Of a stretch of 64,000 nt of DNA, positions 17,087 to 26,862 are shown piece by piece. Position numbers and translations under genes: made by a program. Source of the stretch: CAJXVA01 sp963761755 (GTDB lineage: Bacteria; Myxococcota_A; Polyangia; Nannocystales; Nannocystaceae); NCBI GenBank assembly GCA_963761755.1, contig CAVXIC010000012.1, positions 978,380 to 1,042,379 of the forward strand, written 5' to 3'. Every line of letters begins with the position of its first letter. Position 1 is the first letter of the stretch. The notes below the pieces were generated by a model that was given only the letters and a program-made list of their open reading frames with translations, made no database searches and was not told the DNA's origin.

Positions 17087-18280
17087 TTGAAATTCGTAGA
17101 CCAAGTTCGGGTCTTCGTACGCGCCGGCAAGGGCGGCAACGGTGCCGTCGCTTGGCGGCGTGAATCGTTCGTGCCCCGAGGTGGACCGGCCGGCGGTGAC
17201 GGTGGCGACGGCGGCGACGTGATCTTCGTGGCCGACGGCCACTTCCACACGCTGCTCGACCTGCAGTACCGCCAGCACCTTCGCGCTGAGCCCGGCAAGA
17301 ACGGCGCCAGCAAGCAGATGTACGGCCGCGGCGGCGAGGACCTCGTCGTCAAGGTCCCCGTCGGCACGATGGTGTACGTCGATGGGCCCGGCGAAGAAGA
17401 GGCCACCGCGATGGGCGTCGAGCCCGACGACCTGCCCGAGGACGCGATGGAGACGATCTACGTCGCCGACGAGTCCGAGGACGACGTCCAGTGGATGACG
17501 GCACCCTTCGACGCGGGCGATCCCGAGACGGCCGCCGAAGGGGAGATCCCCGAAGTCGGCACGCTGCTCGGCGACCTCACCGAAGAGGGCCAGCGCATCG
17601 TCATCGCCCGCGGCGGGCGGGGAGGGCGGGGCAACATGCACTTCAAGACCCCGACCAACCGGACGCCGAGCTACGCGGAGCCCGGGCGCAACGGTCAGTC
17701 GCTGCGCGTCCGGCTCGAGCTCAAGCTGCTCGCCGACGTCGGCATCGTAGGATTTCCCAACGTCGGCAAGTCCACGCTCATCTCCCGAATCTCCCGGGCT
17801 CGACCCAAGGTCGCGGACTATCCGTTCACCACCCTCGTGCCGCAGCTGGGCGTCGTGCAGCTGGGCGATCAGCGCTCGATGGTGGTCGCGGACGTGCCGG
17901 GACTCATCGAGGGTGCGGCCGACGGCAAGGGGCTGGGCCACCAGTTCCTGCGGCACCTCGAGCGAACGCGCGTCCTGCTCCACCTGCTGGCGCTCGACCT
18001 CGACGCGTCGCGCGAGCCGATCGCAGACCTCGAGGCGATCGAGGCGGAGCTGGCTACCTACGGCGGGGCCGGCACCTTCGACACGCAGCCGCGGATCGTG
18101 GCGCTGAACAAGTCCGACACCCTGATGGACGACAACGGCAAGGCGCTCATCGCCGACCTCCGGGCGGACCTCAAGGCGCGCAACATTCCGCTGTTCGTGA
18201 TCTCGGCCCACACGGGCAAGGGCGTGCAGAAGCTGCTCGAGGCGATCTGGCGCCGGCTCGAAGCCGTTCGCGAGGCCTGA
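17087..18280 (+). CDS. obgE: GTPase Obg with an acidic insertion
   Basis: Essential ribosome-assembly and stress GTPase. The N-terminal Obg fold is glycine-rich (RAGKGGNGAVAWRRE, GGPAGGDGGDGGDV), followed by a G domain with GFPNVGKST (P-loop, about 222-230), DVPGLIEGA (G3) and NKSD (G4). At 397 residues it is longer than usual because about 60 acidic residues (about 105-165) interrupt the Obg fold between VPVGTMVY and LTEEGQRIVIARGG. No C-terminal extension is present. The start is TTG with AGGGGG upstream, the only one that gives the conserved MKFVDQ start. Confidence 0.95.
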   Translation: MKFVDQVRVFVRAGKGGNGAVAWRRESFVPRGGPAGGDGGDGGDVIFVADGHFHTLLDLQYRQHLRAEPGKNGASKQMYGRGGEDLVVKVPVGTMVYVDGPGEEEATAMGVEPDDLPEDAMETIYVADESEDDVQWMTAPFDAGDPETAAEGEIPEVGTLLGDLTEEGQRIVIARGGRGGRGNMHFKTPTNRTPSYAEPGRNGQSLRVRLELKLLADVGIVGFPNVGKSTLISRISRARPKVADYPFTTLVPQLGVVQLGDQRSMVVADVPGLIEGAADGKGLGHQFLRHLERTRVLLHLLALDLDASREPIADLEAIEAELATYGGAGTFDTQPRIVALNKSDTLMDDNGKALIADLRADLKARNIPLFVISAHTGKGVQKLLEAIWRRLEAVREA

Positions 18281-18482
18281 GAGCGCGACAGGCGCCCGGT
18301 CTGCGCGCGCCCCATCACGGGACGCACGCGCAGGTCGGGCGTTCCGATTTTTCATGCACGGATCCGGGCCGTCGGCAGCATGAACGATCGATGGTCTGCG
18401 AGACCCGAGTTCGGGGCGTCCGCCGCCGCCAACGCCGTGCTTCGATTCGGCCGCTTTGGTGGCCCGAGGTGGGGGGTGCTGA

Positions 18483-18488
18483 TACCGT
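18483..18488 (+). promoter_or_regulatory. -10-like TACCGT that selects the 18496 start
   Basis: TACCGT lies 7 bases before GTG 18496 but overlaps the alternative GTG 18487, so it argues for the shorter protein and heads the TPR/motor locus. Confidence 0.4.
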
Positions 18489-18495
18489 GAGCGCC

Positions 18496-19371
18496 GTGCG
18501 TAGAGGCGTGAGACGAGCCGCGGCGGTGGCATCGCGAGTGTTGGTGCTGTTCTTCGTCCTCGTGGGTCTGGGGGTCTCTCCTGCAAGCGCAGCCCCCGCG
18601 CCCGCGAAGCCGGCGGCTGCCGAGGAGCCGGCGGCGACCGAGCAGCCCGCGGCTGCCGATGCGCCGGCCAAGCCCGCTGCCGATGCGCCGGCCAAGCCCG
18701 CTGCCGCGCCGGCCAAGGCCAAGACCGCGACCCCCAACCCGCTCGAAGAGAGCGCCGGTCAAGCGTCGAACGTGCGCGAAAGCGACCTGTACGGCGACCG
18801 GCTCAACGCGCTGCAGGGCGACGTCGACGGCCTCAAGGACCGCATCTTTCGCAGCAAGGCTCGCCTGTCGCTGCTCAAGGAGACGGTGCTGCGGGGCGTG
18901 CTAGCGGGCAGCCGCGTGATCCTGGCGCACCGCAACCTGATGGGCTCGGGCTTCAAGCTGGTGCGCGTCTCCTACACGCTCGATGGGGCGCAGGTCTTCG
19001 CGCGCAACGACGAGACCGGCAGCTTGGACAGTGAAGACGAGCTGGTCATCATCGATGGCAACCTGCCGCCTGGGCCCCACAACGTTCAGATCGAGTTGAC
19101 GTACACGGGCCACGGCTACGGTGTCTTCTCCTATCTGTCCGGCTACAGCTTCGACTCCAAGTCTTCCCACAGCTTCACTGCCCCCGAGAACGGCGCGATC
19201 AAGATCGTCTCGTCGGGCTATGAAGAGGGCAACCTGACCACGGAGATGGCCGACCGTCCCGCCGTCAACTGGCAGGAGCAGCCGCTCGACGCCAGCGGTC
19301 GTCCGCTGCCGAAGCAGCGACGACGCGCGCCCACGGGCAAGAAGAGCAAGGCGAGCAAGAAGTCGCGGTGA
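18496..19371 (+). CDS. Exported coiled-coil protein heading the TPR/motor locus
   Basis: About 291 residues: a signal peptide (MRRGVRR then a hydrophobic stretch to SPASAA), an Ala/Pro/Lys-rich spacer (about 30-85), a short helical segment (LYGDRLNALQGDVDGLKDRI) likely to form a coiled coil, and a compact beta-rich domain (VSYTLDGAQVF, LPPGPHNVQIELTY, YGVFSYLSGY) ending in a basic tail KKSKASKKSR. The family was not recognised. Its stop overlaps the next start (TGATG), so it belongs to the operon of the TPR genes and probably works in the periplasm with them. An alternative GTG at 18487 adds three residues. Confidence 0.75.
   Translation: MRRGVRRAAAVASRVLVLFFVLVGLGVSPASAAPAPAKPAAAEEPAATEQPAAADAPAKPAADAPAKPAAAPAKAKTATPNPLEESAGQASNVRESDLYGDRLNALQGDVDGLKDRIFRSKARLSLLKETVLRGVLAGSRVILAHRNLMGSGFKLVRVSYTLDGAQVFARNDETGSLDSEDELVIIDGNLPPGPHNVQIELTYTGHGYGVFSYLSGYSFDSKSSHSFTAPENGAIKIVSSGYEEGNLTTEMADRPAVNWQEQPLDASGRPLPKQRRRAPTGKKSKASKKSR
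18652..18714 (+). repeat. 24-bp in-frame tandem repeat
   Basis: Two exact copies plus a partial third of a 24-bp unit beginning GCTGCCGATGCGCCGGCC, encoding the repeated Ala/Asp/Pro/Lys spacer of the exported protein. Likely to vary in copy number between strains. Confidence 0.7.
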
Positions 19372-21791
19372 TGCGTTCGTTCCTCGAGGTCCTGCTCTCG
19401 CTCACCGTGGTGGTCGGTACCGCCGCGGTGTCGTCGCAGGCCGATGCGGCTCCAGCTCGCCGGCGGGCGAAGGACCGGGCCAAGCTCGGCGATCTGGTCC
19501 AGCGGCTGCGCGAGTCCGAAGGCAGCGTGGTCAAGGCCGAGCGGGCCGCGGCCAAGGAGTCGGTGCCCAGCGAGGGCCAGCTCGCCAAGCGCCTGGTCGC
19601 CGCCCAGCTGCAGATGGCCGAGGGCGACTATGAGGGCGCCGCGATCAAGTTCCTGGATCTGGTCGAGAACTTCGGCAGCACCCAGGCCGGCACCCAAGCG
19701 ATCTACTTCTTGGGCGATGCCCTGACGGAGCTGGGCATGGAAGCCTGGGCGGCCGAGCTGTTCTCGAAGAACCTCTCCGACCGCCGGCCCGACGCGGCTC
19801 GCTTCCACCAGCTCTCCGTCGCGCGGCTGTTCGACCTCGCGGTGCCGAGGCGAGAGGACGGCTTCGCGCGGCGCCCGGGTCTGTCCGCCACGCCCGAGGT
19901 GCGCGCCCGCCTGGAGTCGGTCGGTATCGACGTCTCGGTCGAGCCGCCCACCGGGATCATCAGCCGCGACGACGCGGAGCGCCTGGTGAAGTGGGCGGAG
20001 TCGTTCCCGCGCTCGGGTCGCGAGCCGCAGCTGCGCTACGCCTACGGTCGCTACCTGTTCCTTACCGAGCGCTACCCCGAGGCGGTGGCCGAGCTGGAGT
20101 CGATCTCGCCCATCGACATCCCGATCAACGGTGGAGGCCCCGACGCCAAGTGGAGGGTGCGGGCGGCCTACATCGCGGCCTCGGCTGCGGCTGGGGCCGG
20201 CGACTTCGAGGACGCGCTTGCGCGCTTCGGCAACGTGGTCAAGGCCAACCCGAGCAACCCGCGGGACCGTCAGATCAAGGAACTCTCATGGCTGGCGATC
20301 GGTCGCATCCATCACGACCTGGACGCGTCCGACGACGCGATCGACGCCTACCGGCAGATCGGTCGCGACTCTCCCTTCTTTCCCGAGGCGATGTACGAGA
20401 CCGCGTGGACGCTGCTGGGCAACAAGCAGTACGAGCAGGCGATTCAGGCGCTCGACTTGCTGCTCATCTACGATCCCAAGTCGCCGATCTCTGCCGAGAT
20501 CAAGCAGCTCCGGGGCAAGATCAAGATCCAGCAGCGCGACTACGCCGGCGCCGAGGAGGAGTTCCTCACCCTGCGCCGGGAGTTCGATCGACTCGGCAAG
20601 TCGATGGCGCGCAAGCTGTCCACGCGCACCGACGCCCGGGTCTACTTCGCCGCGGTCGTCGGCGAGGACATGGAGAACTTCTCGCTCACCTCGCTGCTGC
20701 CTCAGAACGCGCTGCCCGTCGCGCGCTCGCTGAGCTCGGCCGTCCACGCCGAGACGCTCGCGCGCGAGGTGGGGTCGCTCGAGCGTGAGCTGATCGAGAC
20801 CCGAGACCTGCTCGCACGCATGGAAGAAGCCGTGCAGGCCCGGGAGAAGGCGCGCTTGTTCAACGATCTGGGCGCACACGCCACCAGCCTCGACAACGTC
20901 GACAAGGAGCTGCTCGAGGTTCGCGAGCAGCTCGTGGACCGGCTGGCCTCGCGGCTGCGGGGCAACTCGCTGGACCAGATGGAGGCGAAGCGCAAGCTGC
21001 TGCGACAGCGCGTCGACGAGCCGCTGGGCACCCGTGGACCCCAGTACCGCAAGATGATCGCGCAGCTCGAGCGGCTCGCCGAGCAGGCACACAAGCTGGA
21101 CCTGTTCATCATCGAGATGCGGGCCGGGCTGATCGCGGCGGAAAACTACTACGAGCAGACCCGCAAGGATCAGAAGATCGATCGGCAGGGCTTCCTCAAG
21201 CAGGCGGCCGAGCTGCGCAACGAGATCGCCGCGCTCGAGATGTCGTCGAAGCTGCTGCGGGACGAGATCGCGCGCGCGCGCTCGGCCGTGCGCTATCAGG
21301 ACCCGCTGCTGGCGGCGCAACAGCAGGCCAACCGTGCCTACCGCCAGCAGCTGCAGGGCATGTGGGGGGCGCTGTCCAAGGCCGCCAAGGACCCCGACGC
21401 GTCGACGGTGATGAAGCGGGTCGAGGTGATGCAGGTGCGGGCCGACAACGCTCGCGGCGCGCTCGAGCGCGCTGCATCCAATCGTCTCGAGGGTGCGGTG
21501 ACCATCCTGGTCGAGGAGCGGGCCAACCTCGACCGTTACCTGGAGGAACTCACGGCCACCACCGGGGACACCAAGACCGTGGTGGCATCGGTGCTCGAGG
21601 CGGCCTATGGCGACGTGGTGGGCGAAATCGGCAACCTGACGATGCGATCCGAAGTGGGGTTGCTCGACGTCGCGTGGGCCATGAAGGAAGCGGAGACCGA
21701 CGAGGTCGGGCGCCTCGAGATGGTGCGTGATCGTGATCTTCGCGAGCTCGACGTCGCGGTCGAGATGGGGCTGGAGGACCTCCAGGAATGA
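19371..21791 (+). CDS. Exported TPR and coiled-coil protein
   Basis: About 806 residues with a signal peptide (MRSFLEVLLSLTVVVGTAAV...). Residues about 65-420 carry TPR-type helix pairs (GDYEGAAIKFLDLVENFG, DDAIDAYRQIGRDSPFFPEA, YEQAIQALDLLLIYDP); about 440-800 is long helical coiled coil (SLERELIETRDLLARMEEAV). Large periplasmic TPR proteins are recurrent parts of myxobacterial Glt/Nfs-type envelope machines, and the gene is coupled on both sides (TGATG before, ATGA after). The role as a scaffold is inferred from family and context. The ATG at 19371 is used; an in-frame GTG directly precedes it. Confidence 0.82.
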   Translation: MRSFLEVLLSLTVVVGTAAVSSQADAAPARRRAKDRAKLGDLVQRLRESEGSVVKAERAAAKESVPSEGQLAKRLVAAQLQMAEGDYEGAAIKFLDLVENFGSTQAGTQAIYFLGDALTELGMEAWAAELFSKNLSDRRPDAARFHQLSVARLFDLAVPRREDGFARRPGLSATPEVRARLESVGIDVSVEPPTGIISRDDAERLVKWAESFPRSGREPQLRYAYGRYLFLTERYPEAVAELESISPIDIPINGGGPDAKWRVRAAYIAASAAAGAGDFEDALARFGNVVKANPSNPRDRQIKELSWLAIGRIHHDLDASDDAIDAYRQIGRDSPFFPEAMYETAWTLLGNKQYEQAIQALDLLLIYDPKSPISAEIKQLRGKIKIQQRDYAGAEEEFLTLRREFDRLGKSMARKLSTRTDARVYFAAVVGEDMENFSLTSLLPQNALPVARSLSSAVHAETLAREVGSLERELIETRDLLARMEEAVQAREKARLFNDLGAHATSLDNVDKELLEVREQLVDRLASRLRGNSLDQMEAKRKLLRQRVDEPLGTRGPQYRKMIAQLERLAEQAHKLDLFIIEMRAGLIAAENYYEQTRKDQKIDRQGFLKQAAELRNEIAALEMSSKLLRDEIARARSAVRYQDPLLAAQQQANRAYRQQLQGMWGALSKAAKDPDASTVMKRVEVMQVRADNARGALERAASNRLEGAVTILVEERANLDRYLEELTATTGDTKTVVASVLEAAYGDVVGEIGNLTMRSEVGLLDVAWAMKEAETDEVGRLEMVRDRDLRELDVAVEMGLEDLQE

Positions 21792-24700
21792 CACGGCTGA
21801 GCCGACTCGTCGCTGCGGCACTCGTCGCGTGCGTGGTCGCTCCGCGCGCCGCTGGGGCGCGCATGCTGCCCGGCGACATCACGCAGCTCGCCGACGAGGA
21901 AGAGCGCGAGGCGCAGCGGCTGCGGCGGATCGCAGGGGAGCCCGGATCGGGCGTGCCGCTCGACAAGCAGATCCGGCCCACCGATGCGGGGCGCCTGCAG
22001 GCTCCGCTGCCGCTGCGTCCCCGCAACCAGGCCGAGGTCGACGCGCTGGACACGATGGAGGAGCTGTTGGGCCGCTACAAGCGGGCCCAGGACGCGGCCT
22101 CGCACACGATCGCCGAGTCGCTGAAGATCGGCGGAGCCCAAGGACGCCGGGCGCTCGAGAACCACTACGACCGCCAGATTCGGGACCACCAGGCCAAGGC
22201 TCGCAAGATGCGGGCCCAGGCGATCCGCCGCTATGCGGACTTCCTGGAGGTGCACCCCAACGACGCCACCTGGACGCCAGAGATCATGTATCGCCTCGCC
22301 GAGCTGCACTTCGAGGCCAGCTCCGAGCGGCTCGCCCGGCAGGAGGACGCGTTCGCCAAGGAGGTCGAGGCCTACCAGATCAAGCTCGAGAAGGATCCCG
22401 ACGCCGAGCCTCCGCCCAGCCCCAAGGTCGACTACGCAGACTCGGTGACGCTGTACCGCGCCATCGTCGACCGTTTCCCGCGGTTCCACCTCGGCGACGG
22501 TGCGCTCTACATGATGGGCACGCTCCTGTACGAGATGGAGGAGCCCGATCAGTCGCGCCAGAGCTACCTGGCGCTGGCGTGTGCCAACAAGTTCCAGCCG
22601 CCCAAGGCCGACGGCAGCAACCTGGCCGAGCGCCGGTTCCCCGACGGCATCTACGACGAGTGCAATCCGTGGAAGACGGACAGCGAGTTCGTGCCCGAGG
22701 CGTGGCTTCGGATCGGTGAGACCCACTACGACGCAGACCAGTACGGTCCGGCGCTCGACGCGTTCCGCAAGGCCGCCACGAGCCCCGAAGATCCCCTGTA
22801 CGACGAAGCGCTCATCCGCATCGCGTGGGCGCAGTACCTGATGCGGGAGTTCCCGGCCGCGGCCAAGACCTTCGACGAGTTCATCAAGTACGCCGACCTC
22901 CAGCGGGACTCCGACGAGGTCTCGGGCGCGCTCGCGCTGCGCGACGACGCGATCAAGTACCTGGCCAAGACCTACGTCGAAGAAGACTGGGACAACGACG
23001 GCAACCCCGACCGCGTTCGGGGCTACTCCCGGCTCGATCGCGACTACCGCGAGCGCGGCAATGAGCGGCACGTGCCCGAGGTGTACGCCGCGCTGGGCGA
23101 CCTGCTCGCGTATCAGACCGACTTCACGACCGCGATCGGCATCTGGCAGAGCACGCTGGACCGCTGGCCCCTGGCCGCCGCGGCGCCGAGCATCCAGGAC
23201 CGCATCCTCAAGGCGCACGAGATGCTGCAGGACAAGGCCGGAGCGACCCGAGCCCGGGACGCCTTGGCCACCAACTACCTGCGCGGCACCAAGTGGTTCT
23301 ACGCCAACGAGGACGACCCCGACACGATCGAGGCGGCGCTCAAGCTGGCCGAGGGAGCGCTCGTCGCCACCGCCGTCGACCACCACATCTACGCCCAGGA
23401 GCTGCGCGGCGAGGGCAAGACCGAGGAAGCCAAGGTCGAGTACGGCATCGCGGCGCGCGCCTACGAGGCCTACCTCGAGCGCTTCCCGGACACCGACGCC
23501 TCCTACGAGTACCGCTACAACTTTGCCGACGCGCTGTACTACAGCGGCGAGCACGTCGACGCGGCGGTCCAGTACGGCTTGGTTCGCGACTCCAACATCG
23601 ACAACCGACTCCAAGAGGATGCGGCGGTCGGTGCGGTGCTCGCCTACGAGTCCTATCTCGAGGAACAGATCACCTCCGGCGGGTACGCGCGTCCGGACAT
23701 GCCCAAGGACGGCATGCCGGGCCCCTTCGACACGCCCAAGGACATTCCCGAAGTCGAGCGGGCGCTGCAGGAGTCCTACGACCGCTACGTGGCGCTGCGG
23801 CCCGACGCCGAGCAGGCCGGCACGATGGCCTACCAGGCCGCCGAGATCTCGCAGCGCTATCTGCAGTTCTCCGAGGCCCAGGCCCGCTTCGAGCGGGTGA
23901 TCGACGACTACTGCAGCCAGAACATCGCCATCAACGCCGGCCAGGCGATCCTGGATGCGCGCGTGGTGCTCGAGGACCTCGAGGGCGCCCAGCAATGGAC
24001 GCAGAAGCTCGGGGAGAAGGGCTGCGGCGAAGGAGCGGAGAAGGAGAAGTTCGCCGGGCAGCTCACCGCGCTGGGCAACGCCGTCCGCTTCAAGGAAGCG
24101 ACCATCCTCTACGACGCCGGAGAGTTCGAGGCCGCCGCCGACCGCTACGTCGCGCTGGTCGATCAAGCGCCCAACGATCCCAACGCCGACCGGGCGCTCA
24201 ACAACGCCGCGGTCGCCTACGAGAACATCGGCCGCTTCTCCTCGGCCAGCCAGACCTACAAGCGGATCTACTCCAACTACCCCGACAGCGAGTTCGCCGA
24301 CGACGCGCTGCTGCGGACCGGCTTCAACCACTCGCGCTTCTTCGAGTACGAAGAGGCCGTCGAGTCCTACACCATCCTCGCCCAGGACGAGCGGTACAAG
24401 GACAGCGAGTTCCGCGACGAGAGCCTCAAGAACGCCGCCGAGGTGCTCGACGCGCTGCAGGAGTACGAGCGCAGCTCGAAGATGTATCAGCGCTTCGCCG
24501 AGCAGACCGCCGATCCGGCCGAGGCCGCCGAGGCGCGGTTCAAGGCGGCGCAGGTGCTCGGCAAGACGGACGAGCATCGCAAGACGATCGGGGCGTACCA
24601 GGCGTTCTTGGACCAGCACACCGCCGACGCCGGTCAGAGCGAGCGCGTCGTCGAGGCGCAGCTGCGGATCGGCCAGGCGCACGCCTCGCTGGGCAGCTCC

Positions 24701-25276
24701 AAGCAGGCCTTCGACTACTACCGACGCACCGTGGCGGAGTTCGAGGCGCGCCAGCTCAAGCCGGCTTCGGAGGCCGCAGACTTCCCAAGCGAAGCGCAGT
24801 TCCTCATCGCGTCCGCCGAGCTCGATCGCGTCTCGGCCTCCAAGATCAAGAGCACCAACCGCAGCAAGCTGGAGAAGGAGTCCAAGGCGCTGCTCGACTC
24901 GGTCGTGGCGGCCAGCGGTGAGTTCGACAAGGTCGTCGACTACAAGCGAGTCGACTGGGCGCTGGGTGCGACGTACAGCAAGGGCAAGGCGCTGGAGCAG
25001 ACGGCGATCAACCTCCGGGACGCGCCGGTGCCCAAGCAGCTCAAGGAGTACAGCGAGTCCTGGTTCGCCTACAAGGACATCGTCGGCGCCGCCGCCGACA
25101 AGTTCGAGGCGTTGGCGCTCTCGGAGTACGGGGCTACCCTCAAGCTGTCGAAGGCCTACAGCGTGGAGAACGAGTTCACCCGAGCCGCCCGGGAGCGGCT
25201 CAACATCTACAAGCCCGAGGAGTATCCGCTGCTGCGCCAGCCCGCGCTCGATCTCCAGGTGGAGGACCTGCGATGA
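21788..25276 (+). CDS. Large exported TPR protein (AgmK/GltI-like)
   Basis: A 1162-residue protein with a signal peptide and helical TPR repeats over most of its length, for example LNNAAVAYENIGRFSSASQT and HVPEVYAALGDLLAYQTDFT. Very long TPR proteins encoded next to a TolQ/TolR motor recall AgmK/GltI of the Myxococcus gliding machine; this is by domain type and context, not alignment. An acidic calcium-type stretch EDWDNDGNPDRVRG occurs near 400. Start and stop each overlap neighbours by 4 bp (ATGA), so the three TPR genes are translated as a coupled set. Confidence 0.85.
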   Translation: MTRLSRLVAAALVACVVAPRAAGARMLPGDITQLADEEEREAQRLRRIAGEPGSGVPLDKQIRPTDAGRLQAPLPLRPRNQAEVDALDTMEELLGRYKRAQDAASHTIAESLKIGGAQGRRALENHYDRQIRDHQAKARKMRAQAIRRYADFLEVHPNDATWTPEIMYRLAELHFEASSERLARQEDAFAKEVEAYQIKLEKDPDAEPPPSPKVDYADSVTLYRAIVDRFPRFHLGDGALYMMGTLLYEMEEPDQSRQSYLALACANKFQPPKADGSNLAERRFPDGIYDECNPWKTDSEFVPEAWLRIGETHYDADQYGPALDAFRKAATSPEDPLYDEALIRIAWAQYLMREFPAAAKTFDEFIKYADLQRDSDEVSGALALRDDAIKYLAKTYVEEDWDNDGNPDRVRGYSRLDRDYRERGNERHVPEVYAALGDLLAYQTDFTTAIGIWQSTLDRWPLAAAAPSIQDRILKAHEMLQDKAGATRARDALATNYLRGTKWFYANEDDPDTIEAALKLAEGALVATAVDHHIYAQELRGEGKTEEAKVEYGIAARAYEAYLERFPDTDASYEYRYNFADALYYSGEHVDAAVQYGLVRDSNIDNRLQEDAAVGAVLAYESYLEEQITSGGYARPDMPKDGMPGPFDTPKDIPEVERALQESYDRYVALRPDAEQAGTMAYQAAEISQRYLQFSEAQARFERVIDDYCSQNIAINAGQAILDARVVLEDLEGAQQWTQKLGEKGCGEGAEKEKFAGQLTALGNAVRFKEATILYDAGEFEAAADRYVALVDQAPNDPNADRALNNAAVAYENIGRFSSASQTYKRIYSNYPDSEFADDALLRTGFNHSRFFEYEEAVESYTILAQDERYKDSEFRDESLKNAAEVLDALQEYERSSKMYQRFAEQTADPAEAAEARFKAAQVLGKTDEHRKTIGAYQAFLDQHTADAGQSERVVEAQLRIGQAHASLGSSKQAFDYYRRTVAEFEARQLKPASEAADFPSEAQFLIASAELDRVSASKIKSTNRSKLEKESKALLDSVVAASGEFDKVVDYKRVDWALGATYSKGKALEQTAINLRDAPVPKQLKEYSESWFAYKDIVGAAADKFEALALSEYGATLKLSKAYSVENEFTRAARERLNIYKPEEYPLLRQPALDLQVEDLR

Positions 25277-26862
25277 CGCGCACTCGACGATTCGTCCTGA
25301 GCTCGGCCCTCGTGCTGGGGCTGTCCGCGTGCGACAAGCAGCGCGCCGGGAGCGACGAGCCTGGCGCGGACGACACCTCCCTTCTGGAGGGACTGGAGCC
25401 CACAGACGCGCAGGGCAACGCTCCGGGCGCGGGCAAGGACGCGCAGGGCAAGGACCTTCCCAAGGTTCAAGACCGAGACCCCGAGGAAGAGAAGCGCAAG
25501 ATGGCGCAATCTCGCCAGCGCAGCGGGCAGGCCCGGAAGATGCTGGAGGAGGGCAAATTCACCGAAGCGGTGACCAACGCCCGGGCCGCGCTGAAGATTC
25601 ACGAGCAGAACGTCGACGCGATGCTCGTGCTGGGCCAGGTGTTCTATCGCGAGGGCAAGAACGAGCTGGTCGTCTCGGTGACCACCACCGCGCTCGCGGT
25701 CGACGAGAAGGCGCGCACCCCGGCCGACACCTCCGCCGTCTACAACCTTCAGGGATTCGCGCTGGCGTCCTTGGGCAAGGACCAGATGGCGACGCAGGCG
25801 TTCAAGAAGGCGGCCGAGGCCGACGACAAGAACGCCGCGGCGTGGAACAACCTGGGCACCCGCTACCTGCGGGCCGGCGATGTGGCGACCGCCGCGTCGT
25901 GCTTCCAGTACGCGCTGGAGCTCCAGCCCAACTTTGCCAAGGCGCACCTCAACTACGGCGCGGCGCTGCGGGGGCAGGGGAAGCTGGTCGAGGCGGAGGC
26001 CGAGATTCGCAAGGCGATGACCCTGCAGCGCAACTACGCCGAGGCGCACTTCAACCTCGGCGTGCTCTACCTCGATGCGCCCGCCATGGGCGACATGAGC
26101 AACACCCAGCGCCTGCAGACGGCGATCGACAACCTCGAGCGCTACAAGCAGCTCTCGGGCGGCCGCGCACCCTCCGAGCCGCTGGCCAAGGGCCTCGGAT
26201 CCAAGAAGCGCATCGCGCCGGCCTCCTCGGATCGCGCCGATGACTACATTCGGCTGGCGAAGAAGGGCATCGAACGCGAGGAGCGGCGAGCACAACGCGA
26301 TGCCGAGCGCGCCGCGAAACCCGGCGAGGCTGACGAGGACGTCGGAGGGGAACCCGACGCCGAGCCCGCAGCCGAGCCCGGAGGCGGGGACGAAGACGAT
26401 GGGGGAGAGGCGCCCGATGGTGGTGATGCTTCCCCGGCGCCCGTGAAGCCGGGCGGTTCTCCTCCGGCGCCCGTGAAGCCGGGCGGATCTCCTCCGGCGC
26501 CGGTGAAGCCGGGCGGATCTCCTGCAGCACCCGTGAAGCCGGACGACTCGCCAGCGGCGCCGAAGAAGCCCAGCGAATCGCCCGCGGCCCCGGAGAAACC
26601 CTCCGAGCAGCCGTCGGCACCCGCGAAGCCGTCCGAAGAACCCTCGCAGGAGCCTCCCGCGCCAGCACCCACGGCGCCCCAAAAGCCCGCGCCGTCCAAA
26701 CCGCAGAAGCCCGGCGTGCAGCGACCCGGTCAGAAAACTGCGATGGCGGGGAACCCGCGGCGACAAAACGACACTAACCTTGGCAGGACAACGGTGGCGG
26801 CGGTGGGATCCGTCTGTGCCGCTGGGTTCGCGAGGTTGGCACCCCTGCAAGGTTGGACATGA
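25273..26862 (+). CDS. TPR lipoprotein with proline-rich tail (AglT/GltE-like)
   Basis: 529 residues. The leader ends LGLSAC (Cys20, lipobox), so it is anchored probably in the outer membrane. Classical TPRs occupy about 75-290, including NAAAWNNLGTRYLRAGDVAT and AEAHFNLGVLYLDAPAMG. After about 345 the chain becomes Glu/Asp-rich, then a run of ten-residue Ser-Pro-x-Ala-Pro-x-Lys-Pro repeats to about 500, suited to span periplasm or cell wall. A TPR lipoprotein in this context is similar in type to AglT/GltE of the gliding machine. The last 35 residues after the repeats have no clear fold. Confidence 0.82.
   Translation: MTRTRRFVLSSALVLGLSACDKQRAGSDEPGADDTSLLEGLEPTDAQGNAPGAGKDAQGKDLPKVQDRDPEEEKRKMAQSRQRSGQARKMLEEGKFTEAVTNARAALKIHEQNVDAMLVLGQVFYREGKNELVVSVTTTALAVDEKARTPADTSAVYNLQGFALASLGKDQMATQAFKKAAEADDKNAAAWNNLGTRYLRAGDVATAASCFQYALELQPNFAKAHLNYGAALRGQGKLVEAEAEIRKAMTLQRNYAEAHFNLGVLYLDAPAMGDMSNTQRLQTAIDNLERYKQLSGGRAPSEPLAKGLGSKKRIAPASSDRADDYIRLAKKGIEREERRAQRDAERAAKPGEADEDVGGEPDAEPAAEPGGGDEDDGGEAPDGGDASPAPVKPGGSPPAPVKPGGSPPAPVKPGGSPAAPVKPDDSPAAPKKPSESPAAPEKPSEQPSAPAKPSEEPSQEPPAPAPTAPQKPAPSKPQKPGVQRPGQKTAMAGNPRRQNDTNLGRTTVAAVGSVCAAGFARLAPLQGWT
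26431..26550 (+). repeat. 30-bp in-frame tandem repeat array
   Basis: Three near-identical 30-bp units and a diverged fourth, phased with the reading frame, encode S-P-P-A-P-V-K-P-G-G. Further degenerate units continue to about 26670. The phase and coding logic rule out a CRISPR. Confidence 0.75.

Noticed and set aside
21605..24682. Very long open frames on the minus strand opposite the TPR genes, including one above 1000 codons
   Set aside because: They are GC-rich antisense shadows: composition is Leu/Val/Arg/Gly-biased with no domains, and the plus strand carries signal peptides, TPRs and coupled starts.
26431..26670. Possible CRISPR-like array of 30-bp repeats
   Set aside because: Repeats are contiguous without unique spacers, in frame with the lipoprotein gene and degrade by codon-wise changes.
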